Below are positions 37,506 to 44,728 of a stretch of DNA of 62,276 bases, piece by piece. Every line of letters starts with the position of its first letter. The stretch's first letter is position 1. The stretch lies in contig JAAYBD010000003.1 in the NCBI GenBank assembly GCA_012719035.1, positions 1-62,276 on the forward strand, read 5' to 3'. The notes beneath the pieces are model-generated. The model worked only from the letters and a program-made list of their open reading frames with translations. It was not told the origin of the DNA and made no database searches. Both the position numbers and the translations under genes were made by a program. Source of the DNA: Clostridiales bacterium. Its GTDB lineage: Bacteria > Bacillota > Clostridia > Oscillospirales > Oscillospiraceae.

Positions 37506-39752
37506 CTATTTTTTGAGCGATGCATAATAGTTCATAAGGCAGCCGCAGAGGATTATGTCTTTCTCATCATCGGTCAGCCCGTTAAGATGCAGAGTGATAT
37601 CGGCTGTTCCATACTTTGTCAACACTATAGCAGGTATGTTTTCAGCTCCGCTTTCAACTGCTTTCCGAATATTCGGAACGAAGATGTAGTCGCCTGCTTC
37701 ATAGTCGAAGTTTACATCCCTGTCAATGGTAAAGGGGAGCATACCCCAGTTGATACAGTTTGAGCGGTAGCGCTTTGTGGCAAATTCATAGCAGATATTG
37801 GCTCCTCCGCCGAGAACACGCTGGCATGAGGCAGCCTGTTCGCGTGCAGAGCCGTCGCCGGGCTTTGCTGCAAAAATCGCGCTTGAAACCGATGTGACCT
37901 TCAAGGCATCGGCGGGCATATTCAGCCGTTTCATAACGGATAAAAGTTCATCCGGGAAATTGCCCTCCGCCCGGCTTTTCTCAAGGGCGGCAGTGTCTTT
38001 GGCTCTGCCCACATAGTCGGGATCACGGCGGGATAATGTGAAATTGGCGAGCCTAATCGGATTTGAGCGGTAGGACGAAGTTTCGCCGGAGGGGATAAGC
38101 TCATCGGTTGTAGTCACGGGGTCATGAATAACACTTGCGAGCTTAATGAGGGCGTTGTCTGCAAGCGGCGGGATTTTCGGCCACTCGGCGATGTTCGGAC
38201 CCATTTTCAGCTCTTCGCTTTCGTCCGGCTTGCCAAAGCCGAAGTAGACGCGCTTTTCATATACTGATCTGTCAAAGCTGTAGCGGTGCCGGGCGGGGGC
38301 TGTGTAGTCCAAATCGGATGCACCGGTTAAAATGCCCTTGTTGCGCGCAGTTGCGGCGATTGAACGGGCGTCCATGAGCATGACGGAAGATACCTGTCCG
38401 TCCGAAGGCTTTGAACCTTCGCGGTTCGGGAAGTTTCTTGTTGTGTGGCGAATAGAGAGAGCGTTGTTTGACGGGACATCGCCCGCTCCGAAGCAGGGTC
38501 CGCAGAAGCAGGATTTGAAAAGGGCTCCGCTCTCCATAAGGCTTTGCTGGATTCCGTCTTTGATAAGCTCAAGGTTTACCGGAATGCTCGGCGGATAGAC
38601 GGACAGCGAAAAATAGCCGTTGCCTACTGAGCATCCATCCAAAATAGCTGCAGCCTCTGCGATGTTGTCGTACATACCGCCTGCGCAGCCGGCGATGATT
38701 CCTTGGTCGACTACGATTTTGCCGTTTACGAGCTTGTCTGTAAGGCTGAGCTTAACGCCGCCCGAAAGAGATTTTTCGGCGTCAATCTCAACCTGACGCA
38801 GAATATCTCCTGCATTTTCTTGAAGCTCGCGGATAGAAAATGCCTTTGACGGGTGGAAGGGGAGTGCAGCCATCGGCTCTATCGCGCCGAGGTCGATCTC
38901 TATCATAGAGTCATAATAAGCACCGTCCTGCGGCTGGAGGGACTTAAAGTCCTCTGCCCTGCCATGCGCGGCATAGTATTCCTCGACTGAGCTGTCCGTT
39001 TCCCAAATCGAGCTGAGGCAGGCGGTTTCTGTGGTCATAACATCGATGCCGATGCGGAAATCCATTGGAAGATTTTTAATGCCGGGTCCGGCGAACTCTA
39101 AAACCTTATTTTTAACAAAACCGTTGTCATACACTGCGCCGCAGAGTGCGATAGCGACGTCGTGCGGACCAACGCCGTGATTTGGCGTGCCAGTCATGTA
39201 GACAAGAACGACTTCGGGGCGTTTTAAATCGTAGGTGTTTGATAGGAGCTGCTTTACAATTTCGGGACCGCCCTCACCGATTCCCATAGTTCCCATTGCG
39301 CCATAGCGCGTATGGCTGTCGCTGCCCAAAATCATGCGTCCGCATCCGCTCATCATTTCACGTGCATACTGATGAATGACGGCAACGTTAGCGGGAACGT
39401 ATATTCCGCCGTATTTTTTCGCGGCGGAAAGACCGAAAACGTGGTCGTCCTCGTTTATCGTGCCTCCGACCGCGCAAAGGCTGTTGTGACAGTTCGTCAT
39501 AACATAAGGAACAGGGAAGCGGGGCAGTCCGCTGCCCTTGGCGGTCTGGATTATGCCCACGTAGGTAATATCGTGGGAGATAAGGCTGTCGAACCTCAAC
39601 TGAAGATTCTTTTCATCAAGGGAATGATCGTGGTTTTTGAGTATTCCGTAGCTTATGGTTTTTTTTCGTGCCTCGGCAATGTCCGAAGCGGCGGAAGCTT
39701 CTGTGGGTACTCCGCTTTTCAGGTATACACCATTATTAAAAAGTTTTATCAT
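37506..39752 (-). CDS. acn: Aconitase-family hydratase (likely aconitate hydratase)
   Basis: 748 residues of the aconitase superfamily. The three cluster cysteines are probably in VPYVMTNCHNSLCAVGG/ACxx region, GIIAGCAGGMYDN and FCGPCFGAG; the substrate region has SDSHTRYGAMGTMGIGEGG and TTRNFPNREGS. It is the YbhJ-like form, whose cluster motifs differ from AcnA/AcnB (GCAGGMYDN where GSCTNS is usual). Location between citrate synthase and icd makes aconitase activity the best inference. AAGGTG lies six bases before ATG at 39752; a longer frame lacks a start signal. Confidence 0.85.
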   Translation of the reverse strand: MIKLFNNGVYLKSGVPTEASAASDIAEARKKTISYGILKNHDHSLDEKNLQLRFDSLISHDITYVGIIQTAKGSGLPRFPVPYVMTNCHNSLCAVGGTINEDDHVFGLSAAKKYGGIYVPANVAVIHQYAREMMSGCGRMILGSDSHTRYGAMGTMGIGEGGPEIVKQLLSNTYDLKRPEVVLVYMTGTPNHGVGPHDVAIALCGAVYDNGFVKNKVLEFAGPGIKNLPMDFRIGIDVMTTETACLSSIWETDSSVEEYYAAHGRAEDFKSLQPQDGAYYDSMIEIDLGAIEPMAALPFHPSKAFSIRELQENAGDILRQVEIDAEKSLSGGVKLSLTDKLVNGKIVVDQGIIAGCAGGMYDNIAEAAAILDGCSVGNGYFSLSVYPPSIPVNLELIKDGIQQSLMESGALFKSCFCGPCFGAGDVPSNNALSIRHTTRNFPNREGSKPSDGQVSSVMLMDARSIAATARNKGILTGASDLDYTAPARHRYSFDRSVYEKRVYFGFGKPDESEELKMGPNIAEWPKIPPLADNALIKLASVIHDPVTTTDELIPSGETSSYRSNPIRLANFTLSRRDPDYVGRAKDTAALEKSRAEGNFPDELLSVMKRLNMPADALKVTSVSSAIFAAKPGDGSAREQAASCQRVLGGGANICYEFATKRYRSNCINWGMLPFTIDRDVNFDYEAGDYIFVPNIRKAVESGAENIPAIVLTKYGTADITLHLNGLTDDEKDIILCGCLMNYYASLKK

Positions 39753-39784
39753 ATAATTCACCTTTGCATAGTTTTCCGAATGAT

Positions 39785-39814
39785 AGTATAGCATAGAAAA
39801 TTGCGGATTGACAA
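39785..39814 (-). promoter_or_regulatory. Candidate promoter of acn-icd
   Basis: Minus-strand TTGTCA (39814-39809) and TATACT (39790-39785) with an 18-base spacer, about 33 bases before the start codon. Confidence 0.6.
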
Positions 39815-39856
39815 GATGTTTGCAGGAATGATTGAATTTGTTGCATATTTGCATAT

Positions 39857-39892
39857 AAAAAGTAACAATTTTTTTGATTATCGTTACTTTTT
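39857..39892. promoter_or_regulatory. Operator-like inverted repeat between acn and gltA
   Basis: AAAAAGTAAC (39857-39866) and GTTACTTTTT (39883-39892) with a 16-base spacer, centred between the divergent acn and citrate synthase promoters. It is a natural site for a shared regulator; which one is unknown. Confidence 0.6.
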
Positions 39893-39912
39893 GAATTATT
39901 CTAAAATAAATC

Positions 39913-39941
39913 TTGCATAGCTTATATCGAAAGTATATAAT
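39913..39941 (+). promoter_or_regulatory. Promoter of citrate synthase gene
   Basis: TTGCAT (39913-39918) and TATAAT (39936-39941), spacer 17 bases. Confidence 0.8.
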
Positions 39942-39988
39942 GTTCGTTAATAGACAGACAATATGAATAGCCCAAGGGGGGTCTGAGA

Positions 39989-41350
39989 TTGGAAATTACG
40001 AAGGATATTTTGAGAGGTTATGTGAAAGATTTATGTGGCGATATTCGTTCTGAATATGAAATAGGCAGTGAGCAATACAAAAACCATGCCATAAAACGCG
40101 GACTGAGAAATGACGATGGAACAGGAGTAATGGCAGGGGTCACACGAATCGGCAGCGTTCAGGGGTATTATGTGCAGGACAACGGCCGCGTCCCGATCGA
40201 CGGAAAGCTCTATTACCGCGGAATAGATGTCGAAGAAATTATCGAAGAGCACAAAAAGAACGCTACATATGGATATGAAGAGGTTGCATATCTCCTTCTT
40301 TTTGGACGGCTTCCGAACAGGCAGCAGTTTGAGCAGTTCGACACCATACTCTCAAGGGCGAGAACGCTTCCCTCGAATTTTACAGAGGACATGATAATAA
40401 AAGCACCCAGCAGAAATGTCATGAACAAGCTCTCAAGAAGCGTGCTTGCGCTTTATTCCTATGACGATAATCCCGATGACATATCGATTGAAAATCTTGT
40501 CCGGCAGTCAATCGAGCTTATTGGGCGTTTTCCTGTAATTGTCGCAAACGCCTATGCGGTAAAACGTCATCATTTTGAGGGGAAATCCCTTTATCTGCAC
40601 GTGCCGAGGGAGAATCTGTCCGCTTCGGAGAACTTCCTGCGTATGCTTCGAAAGGACAAGACATATACCGAGGAAGAAGCGCGTTTGCTCGACCTTATGA
40701 TGATCCTGCATGCGGAACACGGCGGCGGAAACAACTCCGCATTTGCCTGCCGGGTACTTTCCTCAACCGGAACGGATACGTACAGCGCCATATCTGCGGC
40801 GGTCAATTCCCTGAAAGGTCCGCTGCACGGCGGAGCGAACGCAAAGGTGATGGAAATGTTCAGGGATATTTCGGAAAATGTACGGGATTATAACGATGAT
40901 GAGGAGATAAATGCATATCTCAGCAAGATAATGGACGGCGAGGCAGGTGACGGCTCAAAGAAGATATATGGTCTTGGTCACGCTGTTTATACGATGTCCG
41001 ACCCGAGAGCCGTTATTCTGAAAAAATATGCGGCGGAGATGGCGGAGAAAAAAGGCTATACCGAGCAGCTGCAGCTTATGGAGAATGTAGAGCGTTTGGG
41101 CATTCCGATGATTATGGAACGCAAAAAGCTCGGCGCCCCGATCTGTGCGAATGTTGATATGTATTCCGGTCTTGTTTACAGCATGCTGGGTATACCGGAG
41201 GACTTATTCACACCGCTTTTTGCGATATCTCGTATTTCGGGCTGGTGCGCGCATCGGATAGAAGAGGTTATAACCTGCAGTAAAATCATCCGGCCCGGTT
41301 ACCGAGCCGCGTTTGAGCAGCACGAATATGTGCCGATAGATGAACGGTAA
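39989..41350 (+). CDS. gltA: Citrate synthase
   Basis: Condenses acetyl-CoA and oxaloacetate. 453 residues with LYYRGIDVEEIIEE, the active-site HAEHGGGNNSAFACR, LKGPLHGGANAKVMEM and GLGHAVYTMSDPRA. It starts with TTG, preceded by AAGGGGGG at seven bases. It is divergent from acn-icd and shares their regulatory gap. A methylcitrate synthase is the main alternative, but the neighbours favour citrate. Confidence 0.95.
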   Translation: MEITKDILRGYVKDLCGDIRSEYEIGSEQYKNHAIKRGLRNDDGTGVMAGVTRIGSVQGYYVQDNGRVPIDGKLYYRGIDVEEIIEEHKKNATYGYEEVAYLLLFGRLPNRQQFEQFDTILSRARTLPSNFTEDMIIKAPSRNVMNKLSRSVLALYSYDDNPDDISIENLVRQSIELIGRFPVIVANAYAVKRHHFEGKSLYLHVPRENLSASENFLRMLRKDKTYTEEEARLLDLMMILHAEHGGGNNSAFACRVLSSTGTDTYSAISAAVNSLKGPLHGGANAKVMEMFRDISENVRDYNDDEEINAYLSKIMDGEAGDGSKKIYGLGHAVYTMSDPRAVILKKYAAEMAEKKGYTEQLQLMENVERLGIPMIMERKKLGAPICANVDMYSGLVYSMLGIPEDLFTPLFAISRISGWCAHRIEEVITCSKIIRPGYRAAFEQHEYVPIDER

Positions 41351-41393
41351 GATATGTAATAAAGCCTTTCTTGTTCGAGGCACCATACAAAAA

Positions 41394-41417
41394 ATCGGCG
41401 GTAATATTACCGCCGAT
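41394..41417. terminator. Bidirectional terminator between gltA and secG
   Basis: ATCGGCGGTAA pairs with TTACCGCCGAT around a two-base loop; A-run and T-rich flanks on either side. Confidence 0.88.
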
Positions 41418-41439
41418 TTATTATTATACTTTCAGAGAA

Positions 41440-41682
41440 TCAATAGCCTGCCGCGTGCAGAAGATTGAGGGCGAGGGTGAGAATAACGAAAGCAAGACCG
41501 ACCCACTTCGTCATTTTTGCAAGCTTTGCGTCCAGAGTAACTGCCTTTGCTTTGGTCAGAAAGGTGTCCGCACCGCCGGCGATAGCGCCGGAAAGACCGG
41601 AGCGCTTTCCAGACTGAAGGAGAACGACGCAAATAAGGAATACACAGGTAAGCAGCTGAATGATTGTCAAAGCAATAGTCAT
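41440..41682 (-). CDS. secG: Protein translocase subunit SecG
   Basis: 80 residues with two membrane segments (LTIIQLLTCVFLICVVLLQ and VGLAFVILTLALNLLH) separated by the Gly-rich SGKRSGLSGAIAGGADTF, the SecG pattern. It assists the SecYEG export channel. A single gene with its own terminator; the ATG is preceded by GAAAGGA at about eight bases. Confidence 0.93.
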   Translation of the reverse strand: MTIALTIIQLLTCVFLICVVLLQSGKRSGLSGAIAGGADTFLTKAKAVTLDAKLAKMTKWVGLAFVILTLALNLLHAAGY

Positions 41683-41953
41683 GTTAGTTCAATCCTTTCA
41701 ATGAAAAAGAGGTGGAACCTCAATAATAGTTATTAGTTGCAGAGTAAACAATACCACAAATGCAGCATCATTTCAAGATATTTCTTTTATTTATGCTATA
41801 TGTTTCTGTTTATGAGAACAAATATTATTAAAAGTAGAAAAAGATATAAAAATATGGTAAAATACTATGAAAATGAGCAGAGGATAAAACCGGGCTTATT
41901 CATTGCCGGTACTGCGTTTATTAAAAATTCAAATTGACTTCGAGGTGTTGAAA

Positions 41954-42502
41954 ATGGCAAATACTGCCGTTGTGTTCAAATCAAACTATGGTGCAACAAG
42001 GAAATATGCGATGCACATTGCCCATGCTCTTGAAGCGGAGCTTTTAGATATGGACAGGGTAAAAAAATTTGACTTCGCGAAATATGATACTGTAATTTAC
42101 GGCGGAGGAATTTACGCAGGCAAAGTAAACGGAATAAAATTCATCTCATCAAATGCAGAAAACCTTGCGGGTAAAACGGTCATTATTTTTACAACAGGGC
42201 TTGCCGATCCTACGGTTGCGAAAAATGCTAAGGATATTTTGAAGAGCCTTAATAAATCCCTGCCTAAGGAACTGATGAGCAAAGTGCATATTTACAATTT
42301 CCAAGGCGGACTTGATTACAGCAAGCTCAGTTTCCTCCACAAAAGAGTGATGTCTATGGTGAAAAAATCCATAGAGAAAAAATGTGAAGATGAGAGGACT
42401 GACAACGAGAAAGGAATACTTGAGTCTTACGGAAAGAATTTGGATTTGACGGATATGGCAACCGCCTCACCCCTTATCGATTATGTCAAGGGACTGAAAT
42501 AA
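41954..42502 (+). CDS. Flavodoxin-domain protein
   Basis: 182 residues with an FMN-binding flavodoxin fold (VVFKSNYGATRKYA at the start, TVIYGGGIYAGKVNG and IIFTTGLADP for the flavin loops). It resembles the Flavodoxin_5/HemG-like group, which contains menaquinone-dependent protoporphyrinogen dehydrogenases, but haem genes are not present here, so an electron-transfer role is a safer call. The start at 41954 has AGGTG upstream. The 270 bp before it hold no other feature that I can support. Confidence 0.82.
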   Translation: MANTAVVFKSNYGATRKYAMHIAHALEAELLDMDRVKKFDFAKYDTVIYGGGIYAGKVNGIKFISSNAENLAGKTVIIFTTGLADPTVAKNAKDILKSLNKSLPKELMSKVHIYNFQGGLDYSKLSFLHKRVMSMVKKSIEKKCEDERTDNEKGILESYGKNLDLTDMATASPLIDYVKGLK

Positions 42503-42514
42503 AATATTCAACAT

Positions 42515-42550
42515 ACGAAGCCTTTGGAATTGAAACTCCAAAGGCTTCGT
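42515..42550. terminator. Bidirectional terminator between flavodoxin gene and ribU
   Basis: A perfect 14-bp stem, ACGAAGCCTTTGGA with TCCAAAGGCTTCGT, between two converging genes. Confidence 0.9.
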
Positions 42551-42553
42551 GTA

Positions 42554-43243
42554 TTATATGATTCCCTGCAAGGCGAGAACGACTAAAATGCAGGTTGCAA
42601 AGAGCAGCAGGGAAAGCAGAATAAGACCTGTTTGGCGCTTGTTCTTGACTTTTTCAACTGAAGCGACTGAAGGGGCAGAATCTTCAATAAGATTTACTTT
42701 CCTGAGCGCGGTAACCAGTGGCTTGTAAATCAGCAAAGTGACGGCGGTGTTTAGCCCGCACTTTATCAGATTGAAAGGGATGATGGCAGGAACAAGAATA
42801 TCGACAACGTCCTCACGCAGAATACCCGTGTAAATCGGCGTGAGAAGATAGTTCCAAAGCACCATGACCGCAGTCATCGCAATGCTTCCCGTAATAAGTC
42901 CGAAAACCGCACCGGATAAGGTGTGCTTCCTTTTATAGATAATTGAGGCAGTGCAGGCGAAGGCGCAGGTCGAAACGATGTTCATAACAAGACCGATAAG
43001 TCCTGTTTTGCTCACTGTGAACATTTCGATGACCGAAACTACTGCGGAGATGAGAAAAGCAGAAACGGGTCCGAAAATAAAGCCTCCGATTACAATTGTT
43101 ATGTCTTTAGCATCGTATGACAGAAACGGAGTTATAGGTATCATGGGCGGCAGCATCTGGCATAAAAGCATGATGATGTACGATAGCGCACTCAGCATTG
43201 CCATCATTGTGAGCTTTTTCGTTTTGTTGTCTTGTGTGTTCAT
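42554..43243 (-). CDS. ribU: Riboflavin ECF transporter S component RibU
   Basis: 229 residues with six membrane segments, starting KLTMMAMLSALSYIIM and including FLSYDAKDITIVIGGFIFGP, the RibU pattern. It binds riboflavin and works with the shared ECF ATPases and transmembrane subunit, which are elsewhere. The start at 43243 has AGGAGGGT upstream; a longer frame overlaps the riboswitch and is rejected. The FMN riboswitch just upstream confirms the flavin link. Confidence 0.94.
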   Translation of the reverse strand: MNTQDNKTKKLTMMAMLSALSYIIMLLCQMLPPMIPITPFLSYDAKDITIVIGGFIFGPVSAFLISAVVSVIEMFTVSKTGLIGLVMNIVSTCAFACTASIIYKRKHTLSGAVFGLITGSIAMTAVMVLWNYLLTPIYTGILREDVVDILVPAIIPFNLIKCGLNTAVTLLIYKPLVTALRKVNLIEDSAPSVASVEKVKNKRQTGLILLSLLLFATCILVVLALQGII

Positions 43244-43265
43244 GGAACACCCTCCTAAGATAATG

Positions 43266-43354
43266 TAACACCTGAAAAACCGATGTCTTTCAGGTGTTAA
43301 AATCATTTTAGGTGCGTAGGAAGGCAGAGCAAAAGCGCTCTGTAATTTTAACAC
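43266..43354 (-). promoter_or_regulatory. Expression platform of the FMN riboswitch
   Basis: Two mutually exclusive helices can form. In one, 43345-43354 (next to the aptamer end) pairs with 43294-43303 over ten perfect bases, enclosing a small hairpin (43325-43342). In the other, 43288-43299 pairs with 43266-43277 over twelve perfect bases. They share 43294-43299. No U-run follows, so the switch may not be a simple terminator. Confidence 0.6.
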
Positions 43355-43463
43355 ATCTTCTTCCATCCAGACTGTAACTGTTGGTTTTGGAGTTTCACCA
43401 AATCTGCGCTCTCACGCTCGCGGACTATACCGCCAATCGGGAATTTCACCCTGCCCTGAAGAC
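43355..43463 (-). ncRNA. FMN riboswitch (RFN element)
   Basis: The conserved RFN landmarks appear in order on the minus strand: CAGGGTGAAATTCCC, GGCGGTA, CGAGCGTGAGAGC, TTTGGTGAAACTCC, ACCAACAGTTACAGTCTGGATG and AAGAAGAT closing helix P1 with GTCTTC. It lies upstream of ribU and senses FMN to lower riboflavin uptake. Confidence 0.96.
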
Positions 43464-43634
43464 ATTCACTATTCAAATGTTCGGATAGATTGTACAATTC
43501 TATTTTTAAATTGTCAATACCCCAAAAGAAATAGGTGCTGCAGATGCGGCATTTTCAAATTTTATGTGCTGTATAATTATATATTGATGAATATTTTCTT
43601 TTTTATGCGAAATAATATGCGCGAGGTGATAAAA

Positions 43635-43775
43635 ATGGCCAAAGCCGAAATGCGCAGACCTGAGCCTAAGGCACAGGAAGAAAAAGCAAAACAGGCAAAA
43701 CAGAAGAACGAAAATCCTCAAGCCCAGAATAAGAAAAACAAAGGCGAAGCAGATCGTACAAACTGCTGTGAATAA
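43635..43775 (+). CDS. Small basic hydrophilic protein (46 aa)
   Basis: An ATG at 43635 with GAGGTGAT upstream opens 46 codons rich in Lys, Glu, Gln and Asn (MAKAEMRRPEPKAQEE...) and ending in Cys-Cys-Glu. A strong terminator follows 6 bases past the stop, so it is probably a real short transcript. The composition suggests a disordered protein; the function is unknown. Confidence 0.6.
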   Translation: MAKAEMRRPEPKAQEEKAKQAKQKNENPQAQNKKNKGEADRTNCCE

Positions 43776-43781
43776 CAGTCG

Positions 43782-43812
43782 GCACCTGCCGCTATAGCGG
43801 CAGGTGCTTTTG
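43782..43812 (+). terminator. Terminator after small protein gene
   Basis: GCACCTGCCGC and GCGGCAGGTGC around TATA, followed by TTTTG. Confidence 0.9.
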
Positions 43813-43905
43813 TATGGAAAAAGAGCTTATAGCTATTGACATCCTGAAGAAAATATATACTATGTTTTTTATCCTCTAATTTGCATTGTAAAACAGGTGA
43901 TACAT

Positions 43906-44610
43906 ATGACGGAAAAGGCTTATGACTATTTGAACAGGGACAGACTGCGCTATATTGATATGCTGGAAACACTGGACAGGGGAATTGCCGAGCTGATTTA
44001 TGCTGATGAAGAGGGCGTCCTTTTATATAATATTCCGGGAAAAACATATATGGTCAGTACGGAAAGTGAAAGCTTCCTGCATATTATGTGCGGTTTAGTT
44101 TCGGACCCTGAGCTAATCCTTGTACATCAGCCGCAGTTTGTACCGCTTCTTCAGGAAAAGTATGGATTCAAAACCAGAATGGAATGCTTCCAATGCGCAT
44201 ATACTTTGTCAAAAAAGCTTGATGTGACTGCGGGGGAAGGAATAGAGCTTCGGGAGCTGACCATGGCGGAACTAAGATTCGTCGCGGATAACTATGAAAA
44301 CTCCTCGGACGAAGCTTACATCGCGGAACGTATCGGCGCAGGCATGATAGGCGCCTTTTGCAATGGCGTGCCCGCGGGATTTATCGGTACACACTCGGAA
44401 GGTTCAATGGGCATATTGCATGTTTTGCCCGCTTATCGCCGTCTTGGAATTGCGTACCTGCTCGAATCCGCTATGATAAACCGCATGGCGGATATGGGAC
44501 AGACACCCTATGCGCAAATCGTCACAACAAATAATGCTTCGATTCGTTTGCAGGAAAAACTGGGAATGGTTTTTTCGGATAAAACTGTTATCTGGCTGTT
44601 TGATAAATAG
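43906..44610 (+). CDS. GNAT-family acetyltransferase
   Basis: 234 residues. The C-terminal half is a GNAT domain of the FR47-like type with the acetyl-CoA loop LPAYRRLGIAYLLESA followed by VTTNNASIRLQEKLGMV; the N-terminal half (from YDYLNRDRLRYIDMLETLD) is a degenerate domain of the same general kind. The start at 43906 has AGGTG six bases upstream. Substrate unknown. Confidence 0.82.
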   Translation: MTEKAYDYLNRDRLRYIDMLETLDRGIAELIYADEEGVLLYNIPGKTYMVSTESESFLHIMCGLVSDPELILVHQPQFVPLLQEKYGFKTRMECFQCAYTLSKKLDVTAGEGIELRELTMAELRFVADNYENSSDEAYIAERIGAGMIGAFCNGVPAGFIGTHSEGSMGILHVLPAYRRLGIAYLLESAMINRMADMGQTPYAQIVTTNNASIRLQEKLGMVFSDKTVIWLFDK

Positions 44611-44661
44611 GCTTTGAGAAAAATGACCGAAAGGCATCAAATGATATACCTGCCTTACGAT

Positions 44662-44692
44662 TAAGAGGACTGCTTTATAGGCAGTCCTCTTA
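44662..44692. terminator. Terminator between GNAT and fapA-like genes
   Basis: TAAGAGGACTGC and GCAGTCCTCTTA, perfect 12-bp stem with a 7-base loop, between convergent genes. Confidence 0.85.
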
Positions 44693-44728
44693 GGATTAAT
44701 ATATTAATTTAATTACGGATAATGGAGA

